Assembly: GCA_030295235.1 (NCBI GenBank)
Contig: AP026125.1
Coordinates: 1,116,001-1,180,000 of the forward strand
DNA from: Fistulifera solaris
Lineage: Eukaryota > Bacillariophyta > Bacillariophyceae > Naviculales > Stauroneidaceae
Direction of reading: 5' to 3'
DNA: 64,000 nucleotides
In this document: positions 20,419 through 31,905 of the stretch, piece by piece
How positions within the stretch are numbered: position 1 is the stretch's first letter
Layout: each line of letters opens with the position of its first letter
Made by a program: the position numbers and the translations under genes
The notes under the pieces: generated by a model
Database searches by the model: none
Told to the model about the DNA's origin: nothing
What the model saw: only the letters and a program-made list of their open reading frames with translations

Positions 20419-21140
20419 TGAAATTTCACTATGAAACGGAGTGTTGGTTTACGCCAGCCACGACTGGATTGTGCAGTAGTCATGAACCGAACAACAAAGG
20501 GATTCCGTTTGGCGTCTCTCGCATCCGTCCATTGTCATTCAACTGCGAATATATTATTTTTTAAAAATAACGGATAAAATAAAGTCGCAACAATGATGAT
20601 TCTTAACTACTTGTTAGGAGTTTCTTTTTTTTTAAAAAATAACGTCGAAATAATCCGAGGAACGACACCTTGAATTTCCATTATGAAAAGGAGTGTTGGT
20701 TTACGCCAGCCAAGACTGGATTGTACAGTAGTCATGAACCGAACAACAAAGGGATTCCGTTTGGCGTCTCTCGCATCTCGCATCCGTCCATTGTCATTCA
20801 ACTGCCAATATATCATTTTTTAATAGCGGATAAAATAAAGTCGCAACAATGATGATTCTGAACTACTTGTGAGGAGTTTCTTTTGTTAAAAAACGTCGAA
20901 ATAATCCGAGGAACGACACCTTGAATTTCCACTATAAAACGGAGTGTTAGTTTACGCCAGCCAAGACTGGATTGTACAGTAGTCATGAACCGAACAACAA
21001 AGGGATTCCGTTTGGCGTCTCTCGCATCTCGCATCCGTCCATTGTCATTCAACTGCCAATATATCATTTTTTAATAGCGGATAAAATAAAGTCGCAACAA
21101 TGATGATTCTGAACTACTTGTTAAGAGTTTTCTTTTATTT
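20419..21140. repeat. Three tandem copies of a 252-bp repeat
   Basis: The block containing GTGTTGGTTTACGCCAGCC, AGTCATGAACCGAAC, GGGATTCCGTTTGGCG and GATAAAATAAAGTCGCAAC recurs at about 20440, 20693 and 20944 (spacing 253 and 251). Copies 2 and 3 are the closest. Each copy holds one example of the ACTATAG/CGACTG element also found at 23266, 32690, 51150 and 51372. It lies in the divergent region between bestrophin and rbfA. ORFs in it are repeat artefacts. Confidence 0.9.
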
Positions 21141-21392
21141 TTACGTCTAAAATTATCCTCATCATGCTGATGTTCTGTACAGGTTACAGGTACGAGCGAA
21201 ACTTATTCTGTCTGTGCGTCAGTCAACAGTGTTCGCAAAAGCAGTGCAAATCCAGCAATCCAAAGCCATCGACAATATTTTCGGCTTTCGGCATTACCAC
21301 GCTTGTCTGACGTTTCGAAGAACAAAACGCTTAACCAAAGTCTTCTAGTATTTCTTGTTGTTAACCAGCTTTCTTATTTACATAGAATCAGG

Positions 21393-22041
21393 ATGAATCA
21401 TTTTCCGCCTTGCGGGAGGCTGGCTCTTGTGAGAATCATAGTCCTTCTTTCGTTTTTACGGAATAGGCGCTTTCCCTCTCTTCCCCCCGTCATCCTCCAA
21501 GTGCCACACACAAATGCATGCCGTTCGAACCAACGATCAACGATCCAAACGACAAGAGCGTGTCGGTCAGCTCGTGCGTACTGAGTTGGGGAAGATATTA
21601 CATCAGGGAAGTGCCAGTCGAGCCGAATTCTTAGATGCTGACTTACGACAACGAATTTCGGTCGTCAAGGCCGACGTATCACCGGACCTTCGACAGGCTC
21701 GCATTTCGATTTCTGTTTCGGCGTCACTAGCACGGGAAGACACGGCCATGGACAAACGACGAGCCTACGCGTGGCTCGTCAACAACGCCAAGCCTTTACG
21801 ACATGCACTGTCGCAAAAGCTGAGTCACATGAAGTCATGCCCCGAATTGAAGTTTGTGCAAGTCGATGTGGCCGCCGCGGTAGACGTCATGTACTTAATT
21901 GACAAAATTTCATCTGGAAATGACAAACGATCGGGTAGTTTACTTGGGGAGTCTCCGTCGGGTATCATGGGTGGTGTTGATTTTGATTTGGATATGGATG
22001 ATGAAGACGATTGGGAAGAGGAGGACGAGGACTTCTTTTGA
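21393..22041 (+). CDS. rbfA: Ribosome-binding factor A, probably plastid
   Basis: The core RbfA domain is clear: RSKRQERVGQLVRTELGKIL, ISVVKADVSPDLRQARISIS, RRAYAWLVNNAKPLRHALS and PELKFVQVD. RbfA binds the small-subunit 16S rRNA during maturation. The C-terminal tail is strongly acidic (DLDMDDEDDWEEEDED). The 21514 start gives only the core. An upstream ATG at 21393 encodes a hydrophobic signal (LALVRIIVLLSFL) and a basic Ser-rich transit-like stretch (SLPPSSSKCHTQ) that joins if the C run at 21483-21488 is one base long, giving 215 residues. Such a bipartite leader fits plastid ribosome assembly. Converges on PSMB5, 68 bp between stops. Confidence 0.85.
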
Positions 22042-22109
22042 CAGAAGACTAAATAAACAGCTTAGTGTTGAAGTGGCTTATTGATGATTCATATCATTTT
22101 ATTATGTAA

Positions 22110-23101
22110 TTACGATGACATTTCGTTGCGTTTCTCTTCTTCAAATTCGTAATGCATATCGTTCACATCAATAGCATGAATTTTGACCCAGCCATCCTTG
22201 GTGACATGATATAAATTGTTGATTCCACCCGAAGCAGCATCACGGTACGTGGCATGGTAAATGGCACGCTTGCCGAGATCAATGGCTTCTTCCAAAGTTA
22301 AATCTTCACGATAGTAATTATCCAAAACGCCGTAAGCAAACGTGGAGCCGCTGCCTACCGAAAACATCTTGCCCTTCAAGCGGGTACCATCGTCATCAAC
22401 ATAGTACAACTGAGGACCTGTTTCATCCCATCCCGTGATCATGGTACCCATGGAAAGTCCATATCCGCGGTACGAGGCCATCGTCCCGGCGAGCAATTTG
22501 GACGCCGCCGCGACCGTAATACGACGCCCGTTGCGGAGTTCATACATACGGCACTGCAAATTCAATCGACGCTCCCAGTAACTACAATCAGCTGCTCCTC
22601 CCGCCATGGTTCCGAGCAAGTACGGATTCATTTCAATGACTTTCTTGACGGTCTGGGAACTAATGTAATTTCCTTGAGTCGCCCGCGAATCGACACTGAC
22701 AATGATGCCGCCGTTGAATTTGAATGCCAGTGTGGTAGTGCCCTTGGCAAATTTAATCTCCTGCCCTGCATCCCCTGTACCGCACGTCGAGCGAAAATGG
22801 GAGCTGCAGTAAAGCGCTGGCTGTGAAAATCAGGAAAAGGGTTGAAAAAATGATCATGTGAGAAGACAAGCAATAGCAAATCAGTTTATTAAGAGGTATC
22901 ACACAAGACTTCTCTCGTCATCTCTATTGAACGTACATCCTTGACATTCGGTACATCAAAAGCACCGGGTCTTCCCATGAGAAGATCTTGCGATAGACCG
23001 AGCTGAGCTTTATTTCCGCAGTAACGATCGACAGCTTTGCGCGACCCGATGTCCAAGATATCGTCTCCAACTACCAACGGTTCCATTCCGAACGTGCTCA
23101 A
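22110..23101 (-). CDS. PSMB5: 20S proteasome beta5 subunit
   Basis: Two exons, 23101-22937 and 22820-22110, separated by a 116-nt intron (donor GTACGT, acceptor TTTTCACAG), giving 291 residues. The propeptide is about 77 residues and ends at G-T in [13 protein letters not shown], so the mature N-terminal Thr is the catalytic nucleophile. The catalytic Asp is in [12 protein letters not shown] and the Lys in SQTVKKVIE. The core continues with [15 protein letters not shown] and [12 protein letters not shown], the SGSxxA hallmark. Beta5 gives the chymotrypsin-like activity of the proteasome in cytosol and nucleus. No targeting peptide. This is the canonical copy, unlike the signal-peptide-bearing alpha-like protein at 33287. 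Confidence 0.93.
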
Positions 23102-24144
23102 TGTTATTTAATAGTTAATAAAGTCTCAAGTACGAGAGTAATTGATGCTATTTCTACGCTTTTTTGTTTTCCGAAGATTGCATCATGGTCGTCGCAGCCG
23201 CGCAGCGACCGAAGACGACGATGCTGTTCGAAAGCCGAGGATGACAGTGAGCCCAAGAAAACTTTACTATAGCTCAAAGTGTTGGTTTACGGGTCTCGTG
23301 ACAGGATTTCGGTCTTGTATTTCAACGCGCTGCGACGTGTTTTCTCTGAGATTTCTTACCGGTATGACACTTAAGTGCGGTACAGTAGCGCAACGTGTAG
23401 ACGACTTTTCGCCCGACTGAATTTAGTCATGAGGAGGGCACTTTTACGTTTTATACTGTAAGGGCTGGTTACTTTTTTTGAATGTTCCCTCGTTCAAATA
23501 GTACAAATTTGTACGTAAGTACATAAGGCACCTATAGTCGAAATTATCGTTGATTGATTAACCTCCACCGCGATAAAAACACGACGACCATGGCGAAAGG
23601 AATTCATGAGGCTGTAACTTCGTTCAGGGACCTGCAAAATTGTGGGAATTGGGCCATCTAATAGCTATTAGCTATAGAAGGCTTATTGTGCGATATCCAC
23701 AATTTTGACGCTTCTGTTGCTGAGATACTCGCTTTCGAGTTGATTTTCTACGGTGAAATAGCACGGGCAGAATCAAATCACGCCTTTTCTCCGCAACCCG
23801 ATCGCCTCTGATGAAAATTAAACATCTCTTGGAACCGCCTCTCCTTAATTATATAATAAAAGTAAAAGAATATCAATCGAGCTTTATTTAATCGATCGGT
23901 GCCCCACCATGTTTAGCCTGGATTTGTGCGGCATTTTTCCATGGTGAGATTTTCGTTCCGACGGTTAGTGTAGCATAAAGTGTACTTTCACGGTGCTATC
24001 GCGACAGGGCGTCCCTGCGCGTAACCAGCCCTTACGCTCGTCACATCCATTCGTCGCAAAAAATTTATCGTCCATTCGCCGTTTATAGCCATCTCTATAA
24101 TAACAAGTCGATTTTTTCCTAATGTTATTTATCCGCAAAGAGTC
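23102..24144. other. Divergent intergenic region with dispersed motif
   Basis: Separates the starts of PSMB5 (minus) and the small basic gene (plus). It holds the ACTATAG/GTGTTGGTTTACG element at 23266-23315 and a CGACTGAATTTAGTCATGA palindrome at 23414-23432. A small palindrome TAATAGCTATTA lies near 23661. Otherwise nothing was recognised. Confidence 0.5.
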
Positions 24145-24558
24145 ATGAACCACTCTCAATTGATACGAAGTATGGTGCAGGCGCAGGATGAGCCCGTTCG
24201 CCCCGCACCCACTCGCTCGAACAAGAAAGGAAGTCAAGCCACCAAAAGCAACAATAGCGTGACCCGCGAAGATATCTTGCGGTGTCATGTCAAATCGGTT
24301 TTACTAAGGGACCGTGTATTGAGCAATACGAACAAGAATGAACTTTCCTCCTTGTTCCGTTCGGAGAAAAAGGCACAACGGCTACCGATTCGTGACGCCG
24401 CACGGTTGCCAGAACCCACCTTCAATAAAACGAAGCATGAACGAGTTAAAAAGGAAGTGGCGTTACGAAAATTGACAAAGAAATTGCAACAGAAAGCGAA
24501 AGACGAGAAAAAGCAATTGAAAAAGTCAGTGAAAAGGCAGACGCTCTCGAAGCGGTAA
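24145..24558 (+). CDS. Small basic helical protein, unknown
   Basis: 137 residues, very rich in Lys, Arg and Gln. The family was not recognised. The first 40 residues are polar; the middle (REDILRCHVKSVLLRDRV) is helical; and the C-terminal 50 residues form a highly charged helix (KKEVALRKLTKKLQQK to KKSVKRQTLSKR), as in nucleolar or ribosome-biogenesis factors. ATG context is good, and its stop lies 52 bp from that of the acyltransferase in a convergent pair. Composition and an uninterrupted frame support a real gene. A nucleolar role is a guess. Confidence 0.6.
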   Translation: MNHSQLIRSMVQAQDEPVRPAPTRSNKKGSQATKSNNSVTREDILRCHVKSVLLRDRVLSNTNKNELSSLFRSEKKAQRLPIRDAARLPEPTFNKTKHERVKKEVALRKLTKKLQQKAKDEKKQLKKSVKRQTLSKR

Positions 24559-24610
24559 ATTATCGGTTTGCTGATTAAATCATAATTGTGTAATTATTAG
24601 TTAATAAGGT

Positions 24611-26116
24611 TTAGAGATACCGATTGAGGACAGGTAGCTTGCTTAGATGGTATGACAGCGGCCAGAGGATTGCGTTGCTAACAGAAAGTACCACGAAAAA
24701 GCCGATCCACAAGTGCACTGTCCCATCTCCGGGACCCGACAAGTGACTGGAAGACGGAATAAAGATACCAAAGACAACAGGAGCAAACTTGATCGTTTCA
24801 GGATACAGCACATCGTAGACCTTGTAAAACACGGAAGTGCAGATCTGTATCACCAGCGGGTGCAGTAGATACACGGTATAGGCTCCTCCGGCCAAATACG
24901 ACCAGTCTTGGTTCACGTATTCTTGAAAGAATTGCAAATACGCAACAGATATATCGACACATAGCATCCCCGCGGCTAAAAAAGTAGGCGAGGTGTTCGA
25001 CTGGACTCTCTCTGATGAAATGTAGATACATGACCACGACTCCTTCCAAACAAACCATCACACGTAGTTTCCACGGAGCGATATCCATTTGTTCGGTAAT
25101 CGTTCGTTCGTGTGATATCCATCCATATTCACCAGCCACAGTACCAGCGGTGAATAGCACAATGTCGCTGAACAGTGTTCCCGGGGACGCAATCGGCATG
25201 GCATAAAAGTACGAAATGTTCAGCACCCGAGAAACGACGAATTGCGCAAAGCCGCACAGACCCAATCCCCACATCCACCGCTTCCGTGTGCTAAGAAAAG
25301 GAACAGAACTTGTACTTCCGCTCGTATCCTCTTTGTCATTCACAAGGAGTATGTAAATCCATTCAAAGAACAAAAGCCAGTAGATGAACCAAGTGGCGCC
25401 GAGGGACGGGAAATACACCAAATCTGAATTTGCAGTCCACTGGGCGATACAAAAGCAGAGAGGATTCAAAAACACCAACGAAACCCATGCGGGAACCAGC
25501 AGTCGAGTGATACGGCCTTGTATGAAGGCATGACCTCCTTTGCGCTTGTAGCTTGATGCCGTGAAATAGCCGGAAATGAAGAAGAAGAGACACATGAAAT
25601 AGGATTGGTTGAATATCATGAGCTTGCGTATGGCAAACTTGAATGGATTGTCATAATCACCAATGACCATCATCCATGAAAGGTTACCACAGCAACCAAA
25701 CGCATCCGCCGTGTGGTTGAGCACCACCAAAAAAGTGAGAAAGACTTTGAGGTTGTCGAGATAATGCATACGTTTCCGAACAGGTTCTGAATCTTTTTTG
25801 TTGGTTGTTTCCAGTAAATTGGCAGCTGAGCTTTCGATGTCTTCTTCGGTCATGTCCTCTTTGGACACTTTTCGCCTCACAAGGCGCTTTCTTTCCGAAT
25901 AGTCCTTCGCGGACTCATTTTGCAAGCCACCCCATAAGTAAGAAGGGCGCCGTGCGTAGAGTACCGAAACGAAAATCGTGAAAAGGTAGGCGGTAAGAAA
26001 TTTTGCCACGCCTTTATCTTCCAAGAGATATTGCCCGAAGAGTGCACAGACGAAAGCTATGGCCAGATAAGCTTTGAGAGAAATCTTTTGTCGATTCGCG
26101 TTCGTAGCTTGATCAT
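24611..26116 (-). CDS. Acyltransferase-3 family membrane protein
   Basis: About ten membrane segments and the family marks: an early His in VVLNHTADAF, FFISGYFTASSYKRKG, RITRLLVPAWV and a terminal YTVYLLHPLVIQI. These proteins O-acylate sugars or lipids in a membrane. The open frame 26024-24798 shifts at the A-run (plus strand) 24978-24983 into the frame ending at 24611; removing one base gives LAYFLAAGMLCVDIS, a proper helix. At the N-terminus an ATG at 26116 (MIKLRTRIDKK) joins if the run at 26086-26089 is one base short, adding a first helix (YLAIAFVCALFG). The full model is 501 residues. Substrate unknown. An intron of about 77 nt was considered instead but fits the helix less well. Confidence 0.78.
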
Positions 26117-26309
26117 GATATCTATCGACTAATGACAGCTGGCGGCTCTACTTGCATGAAAGAATTGTTTCTTGGTAAAGCGTCGCTGTTGCTTGTCGGT
26201 TGCCTGTTGTCGACTATCTACCTGGTAATGATGTTGAGTTGAAATGAAAGGTTACAAGTAGGTTGGTTCGGTTTGGCATTGGCGAGGATAAACAACCAGA
26301 ACTATAACT
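26117..26309. other. Upstream region of the acyltransferase gene
   Basis: Promoter-side spacer before repeat copy B; nothing recognised. Confidence 0.4.
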
Positions 26310-27870
26310 TGGACGATAAATTCTGCCTCTAGTACAAGCTTCTACGTAAAGTCTACGACGAGGCTGAATTTAAACGCTGTTTCCCGTAATAAGCGAGGAA
26401 AGATGCAATGCTTTGAACGTCTACGCGTATATCACGTAGGAGTCTGGTAGGAAATTTATCGATGTGCGCCGTCGAAGAGTCGAAAGGCCGTCATCGAAAA
26501 TCGAAAAGGCGACGACGTCCACAGCTGCCAACGCGGTGACTGGCCATGGCCATGGATGAGACTCGCGGTCTCGGAAGTGGTCATTATGGAGTACAGTATA
26601 ATGAATGCGTGCAAATGTAACATAAACAGATTTGCTTGTGCGAATAAAGGCGAAGGGAAATGGGAAATACTCTAGTACCAGTAATAATTATAGAAAAAGC
26701 TGACGTCGACTATAACGAAGATAGTATGAAAATTATGAGTCACGGTCTCTCATTTTGGTCACGAGTCTGAAAGAGGGTCCAGTCTGTCCATGCGTCCTCA
26801 AAGACATTTTCGATACGCGCTCCGACATGTCGCATTCAAGAAGTACCGCTCCGAGCACGAGACTACTTACTTGAGCTAGACTCTCTTGAAATGTACTTTA
26901 CAAAGCTATTGTAGCAAACCGTGAAGTTTTGCTTCAAAATGCAAGGGGATTGCCCATGATTTTTGCCCATTCTTTTGCATCAACTAGACTACATTCGACC
27001 GCAATGGTCGATTTCGGGACAAATTACTTTTCATTTCATGGCGTTTCTTTGATGAATACTATCACTTATCCTCAATAATATGGTACTACGGCGGGACTGC
27101 TGCGAAAGGCGTTCATTTTTCTATTTTTATTGCTCTATTTGACACTTTTATTGTCAGTACGATCGAGACCCGTGAAAGTGACCAAGATCGCATAAAACAA
27201 AGTCGGTATGCATCATCAAACAAGTTTCATTTTCACCATTCAATGCTTGCGTACTGGTGGCCGTCCTCGGCAATAATGTTTATTTTGGATAGATTAAATA
27301 CCATCCGCAAGAATGGTGCTTTTCGTTTGTGCCTGCCAGAACACCCTCAAGATGGAAGGAGACGCACTATGGTAATCAAAATAATCGACAAGTAAATGGA
27401 TTGGCAAGGCGAGCTTACAACAAACGGGTCGGGTCAACGAAGACGGAAGGATTTGATACGGAGACTCTAGAAGGAGTGGATCGAACACGGGCGAAGCGGG
27501 GTGCAACAGGCATGGTAGCCATGGAGTCCGCTTGGAAGAAAGGTGCAGCAAGTATTTCTCCTGGTAAGGTATTCAAGCCGGTTTGATTTGAAGTGACGGC
27601 ATGACTTTTGGCCCTCCGACATCAAATCAGGCTCACTTTATGTTCGCATTGCTTGGTCTTTATCCAACTTAGAACAAATCCAGTTACCCCTACACCTATA
27701 CCAGGTATCCGACGAACTTGCAATTACCAAGGGTATACCCGATAATGACCTTGGTATGAAACATACGCGGCTGATATATCCGATTGAAAGGACGGAAGTG
27801 TTACGATCCATTGGGTAAATTCGTTGTTTCGAGAGAACACAAGAGACTAATGCCAGAACTCAGACGACCT
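26310..27870 (-). repeat. Dispersed repeat, copy B (about 1.5 kb, decayed)
   Basis: Inverted homologue of copy A (5160-6485). The distal part (26690-27060) also matches copy C at 58150-58475. Sequence identity is interrupted by many small changes. The outer end near 26321-26375 carries a diverged form of the copy A hairpin. No mobile-element protein is visible; the ORF at 27329-27586 and its counterpart in A are not conserved in length. Confidence 0.7.
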
Positions 27871-28607
27871 CGATCAATCATTGAGAAAGCACAAAGCTGG
27901 TCGTTTCCAACTGATTTGAGATCTTTAAGCATACACAAACATTCGTTTGCTGCAAAAACTGCCCAGAGCCTCTCCGGCAATACCAACTCTTGTCCAACAT
28001 TGACCGTTTTGTCTACGTCGGACTGTTTTGCGGTTGCCGCATTTTTGGGTTTGCTTGACTCCAATGGTATCTCCACTTTTCAACATGTTAGTTAACAATT
28101 CTGAGATGCTTTTGAATATTGAAACAAAAATTTGTTGTCAGTTGCAATGGTTCGAAACCTACGCTTAGGCCTGGTAAGAAATTCAGCGACGAAGGGGAAT
28201 CAGTATCAACAGCCCTACTTGTAGTGGTAGAATGTTCTACTATTTGCAAGAAACCTTCTGATCATCTATCTAGCGGATCATAATCGACCTCCAATTGACA
28301 CGAAGCACAAGGAAAGGAAACTCGTAACGATTTGGAGGTCAGCTCCATCGACTTTAAAATTGTATAACCTCTAGTTCCTGTTAAAAGTGAAGTTATTAAA
28401 GCGTAAGCGACGGAAATGTTCTTCGATGATGAACGTGACTGTCTGATTGGCAAAGAAATTCTGGTGAGAGCTGGAGTATTTGACCCTGTGTGGCCCTTTG
28501 AAAGCCCATCCACTAGGCACGAGCGTACGCGGGCAGAAGCAATTCCTCAAAAGCTATTGTCGAAGTAGGGATCTAAACAAATGCGTAGCCTAAGGTCTGC
28601 TTTGAAC
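27871..28607. other. Intergenic, no gene recognised
   Basis: Between repeat B and the 3' end of the ABC1 kinase gene. Contains short ORFs only (27801-28076 minus, 28262-28513 minus) that lack homology I can recognise and may be remnants of the same mobile element. Confidence 0.4.
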
Positions 28608-31068
28608 CTAAGCTCGAACGAGCGTACGTATGGCCCTAGCGCCTCGAATTTCAAGCACTTCTACGGCCACCATCTGAGCAACAGACTGAAGCTCTTCTAA
28701 CAAAATTCCCGCCTCGGATTGTATTTCATCTCTCCTCAAAAAGGAAGACACTTCACCCAGTACCTCCATGATTGCCTCAATTCTTCCAACGCCTCCTCCC
28801 GAGCGCTGCGACATCGCGTCATTCAGCGTATCGATCATAATACGCATCTCTTCCATCCGCCTTGCATTTATGGGGCCATTACTGCCAGGAAGGAGGGGGA
28901 ACAGTCCACGAGAAACTTTGAAAAGGTTAGCTTCGCCCATACTGGCAATGCCGTCAATTGTTTCTGCAAGCTCGTGAACCAAGGGCTTTTTGAGAAATAG
29001 ACCAGTCCTGCTTGTCAAAAACTTAGCGAAAAGACGGATGGTCAGCGTCGACGATGATTCACTCTCTGACGAATCGTCTTGCTTCGACGGATTGTATTTT
29101 TTGGATGCCTTTTGTGCTAGTTTAAGAAAGTCGCGCAAGCGCTCCCAGTCGATTTCTTCACCTTTTCCATTAAGCGTTAGCAGGCGAATGAGCAGTTTTT
29201 GCAGAGCCTCCGGTGTCTCTCCCTCTTCGTCAGAAAGGAGCTGGCGCAAAACATATGGATAAGCGCCACGAACTAAGCGAAAATTTTTGTCTACTGACAA
29301 CGCGACACCTTCCAGAATGGTCAAACTTCGGATGATCACTGTCAAAAGGGTGGAGTCGTGAAGCGGACCACGTTTTCGCGACTAATGGCGTCAAGTTCAG
29401 CCTGCAACCGCGAGAAGCTGACATCGGATGCTTTTCCTGTCCCGCCTGTCGCGTTCTTCAGAGCTTTACCTAGACGAGGAACGAGCTGATCGAGTTGGGT
29501 CGTATCTTGTAGAAAGCCGAGCTTTATTGGGTTTCAGAAACGTCAGGGGAGACGCTTTCCTTTTGCACACAAAAGCTGACTGCACATCCGTACACTACTC
29601 ACCTTCAGCAAGTTTTCGGTGACCAGAGAAATATCCTTATTTTGAAGACCAATTACTAGTCCGAAAAGACCATATCTAAATTCTTCATCAATGTCGCTCA
29701 TCATTCCAAAATCTATCAAGGCCAGCTTATTGTCGGGTGTCTTTAATAAGTTTCCTCTGTGGGGGTCTGAGTGAAACAGTCCCGTCGTCATGAGCTGATC
29801 AACAGAACACCTCAACCCAATACTAACCATGTTAAGACCGTCATCTCCCAGCCATGGCCCCTTTTCGCCGTCGATCCATTCCATTACAAGTACACGTTTG
29901 CGAGTTAATGGCGTACACGGAGCTGGGACGCGAATATCCTCCCAGTCCCCGTATAAGTCCCGAAATCGCTCACAGTTGTTGGCTTCTCTAACATAATCTA
30001 GCTCGCCGAATAATTGCATTCCAAAAGCATCCGCAACTTTCGGTAAGTCGCCGCCTCGTACTTTGTCAAGCCACATTGCTGTTCTGCGAAGAAGATACAT
30101 GTCCAGAGAAGCGGATTGTTCGACATCCGGCCTTTGCACCTTGATCGCCACAACTTTACCTCCCCAGCGAGCTGCTTCCTCTTTTCCAATAGCTGCTTCA
30201 AGCTGTGGTCCCCTCCGTATTCTAGCTTTGTACACTTGTCCAATGGAAGCGGATGCAACTGCCTTGTAATCATTGTAAAACTCAAACAACGACAGAATAT
30301 CGTCCGTTTCGACTAGTTTCTTCAGTTGATTGGATCCATATGAAATGGATTTGCTGGTATCCTTCCAGCTCTTCTTTGTTACCTCCAAACGACGTCGAAG
30401 GTCGCCTAATTCGCGGCGCATAATTTTCATCGCCTCAATATCCGAAAAGGCACCCACTGCATCCACCAACTTCCCCAACTCCTCCGCCCAATACACATTC
30501 CGGATAATGTCGGGTCGCAAGCTCAGCGCTTGACCTGATTTTACAAGAGCGACACTTCGAGATTGCACCAAATGATTGCGAAGTTGTTCTCCTCGGCGTT
30601 TTTGTATTCTTACATCGTCCTGTCTTCCCATGCTTTTGTCCATCAAAAGTTGCAAATACCATCCTGTTTCGAAAATCCACGGAAAATGAGGGAGAATGAA
30701 TCAACACGTGTATAACTTCGTTCACTTCATTGCTTACCTAGCAATGGGAATGCCAATGAGTTGAGTCGCCAGCCAACTTGTAGTGGCCGCCGATCGTAAT
30801 GCTCTAATATTGCGTTGGCATCATACCCTACAACTGGCATCGGCTTTGTCTTTTGTCGACTCCTCTTTCGTCGTACGGTCGTAATGTCGGTGTTACTGTT
30901 GCTGCCTTGATGATGATGATGCACATCCCACGTTCTCGAAACAGGTTCCCCATTCTTGGTCATAGAAAGTCTCGTCGTTTGCGAGGACACCGGCAGAATC
31001 GGAGCAAACGAGGTTGCTGCCGGCAAAAAGCAAATGATCTTGAGTATCGATAACATCCTTTGGGGCAT
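28608..31068 (-). CDS. Plastid ABC1/UbiB-like atypical kinase (ABC1K)
   Basis: Three exons: 31068-30738, 30663-29603 and 29521-28608, with GT-AG introns of 74 and 81 nt. It opens with a signal peptide (MLSILKIICFLPAATSFAP) ending in a textbook ASAFAP motif, hence plastid. ABC1K motifs in order: KSGQALSLRPDIIRNVYW (KxGQ region), ASASIGQVYKA (Ala-rich loop), VVAIKVQRP (ATP Lys), VLVMEWIDG, FHSDPHRGNLL (catalytic loop, with Arg where Pro is usual) and LALIDFGMMSD (DFG). A long C-terminal helical extension follows. In exon 3 the frame breaks between RFTTPPF and TVIIRSLTILEGVALS at the run 29344-29347, one base short; adding it closes 768 residues. Plastoglobule ABC1 kinases regulate prenyl-lipid metabolism. 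An alternative in-frame ATG lies at 31155. Confidence 0.88.
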
Positions 31069-31389
31069 TCGTTTGCTGTATTCTAGCGTGTTTTTCCTCT
31101 TGTTTATGCGACAGCTGTTTGGTGTCAAAGAACTGCCATCTTGTTTTGTATTCACCGAAAAACGAGGAACAAAAGTTCAAAGCAATAGATTTTTTGCTGA
31201 CGGAGGACAGAACATAGTACGTGGTCGGCACTTTGAATGTGACTATTGAAGTACATGCGTGACACAAGTGACTTGGAAGAGTCACGAACTTCCGGTCATC
31301 AGTAGGTGACGTCATGTTTCTCTCCCATTTTTCGCAACGACGCGGTTTTGTTTGTTGGCAATAATAAGATCGACAACTATTATTATGCC
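31069..31389. promoter_or_regulatory. Divergent promoter region
   Basis: 321 bp between the starts of the ABC1 kinase (minus) and a small secreted-protein gene (plus), presumably a shared promoter. A TGACGTCA octamer, the bZIP/CRE core, is at 31307-31314 (GGTGACGTCATG). Function of the site is inferred only. Confidence 0.4.
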
Positions 31390-31905
31390 ATGAACCAGCT
31401 TAAAATCATATTGCTTGCTATTGTATGCTCTCCAAGAATTCTAGGATGGACTCATTCGCAACAGCGGCCTTTCCTGCGCCTTCACAGCACGAGGTTGCGT
31501 GACAAAGCTCATTCTCAAATTGATTTGCAATCTGATACAGAGCGATTTGGGCGTGGAGAGATGCACCTGTCCGCGCTCTTGGAAGAGAAAGATATAGTCG
31601 TCTTTCAATCAGGATCGTGGTCTGTGGATGGAGTCTTGGTAGGGGATGGGCCCGTCAAATATGAATATTGCATGGTGGAGTCCCTGCAAGTTGTTTGGAC
31701 GCACAATTGTGAACACGGAGTTGTTAGAGGCTATTCCGTATTTCCTGGAAAGGATGGTATTTTTCAGGTAGATTCTACCTGGGATCCTATCGAATTTGGA
31801 CCGGAACAGTTGCTTGCACGTCTTCCCGTGAGCTGGGTCAATGAAACGACTTGTAAGCTGTGTGTTCCCTGGAAAGACCTCTCCCAAGAACTTCAGGACT
31901 TGTAA
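31390..31905 (+). CDS. Small protein with signal peptide, unknown
   Basis: 171 residues from MNQLKIILLAIVCSPRILGW, a hydrophobic signal peptide. After a basic stretch (LRLHSTRLRDKAHSQ) there is a compact domain: LLEEKDIVVFQSGSWSVDG, GPVKYEYCMVESLQVVWTHN, EHGVVRGYSVF and IFQVDSTWDPIEFGPEQLLA, mostly beta-strands with three Cys. It was not recognised. The post-signal residues do not show a clear Phe/Trp of the ASAFAP type (cleavage near GW-T is possible), so plastid or secretory destination is open. Divergent from the plastid ABC1 kinase. The frame is open upstream to 31306 but the methionine at 31390 places the signal at the N-terminus. Confidence 0.65.
   Translation: MNQLKIILLAIVCSPRILGWTHSQQRPFLRLHSTRLRDKAHSQIDLQSDTERFGRGEMHLSALLEEKDIVVFQSGSWSVDGVLVGDGPVKYEYCMVESLQVVWTHNCEHGVVRGYSVFPGKDGIFQVDSTWDPIEFGPEQLLARLPVSWVNETTCKLCVPWKDLSQELQDL

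Noticed and set aside
20607-21067. Two similar minus-strand ORFs (about 70-84 codons)
   Set aside because: Identical because they lie in tandem repeat copies; no independent support.
24960-25056. A 77-nt intron in the acyltransferase gene
   Set aside because: A one-base change in the T run (minus) keeps a conserved transmembrane helix intact, whereas the intron removes it and uses a weak donor.
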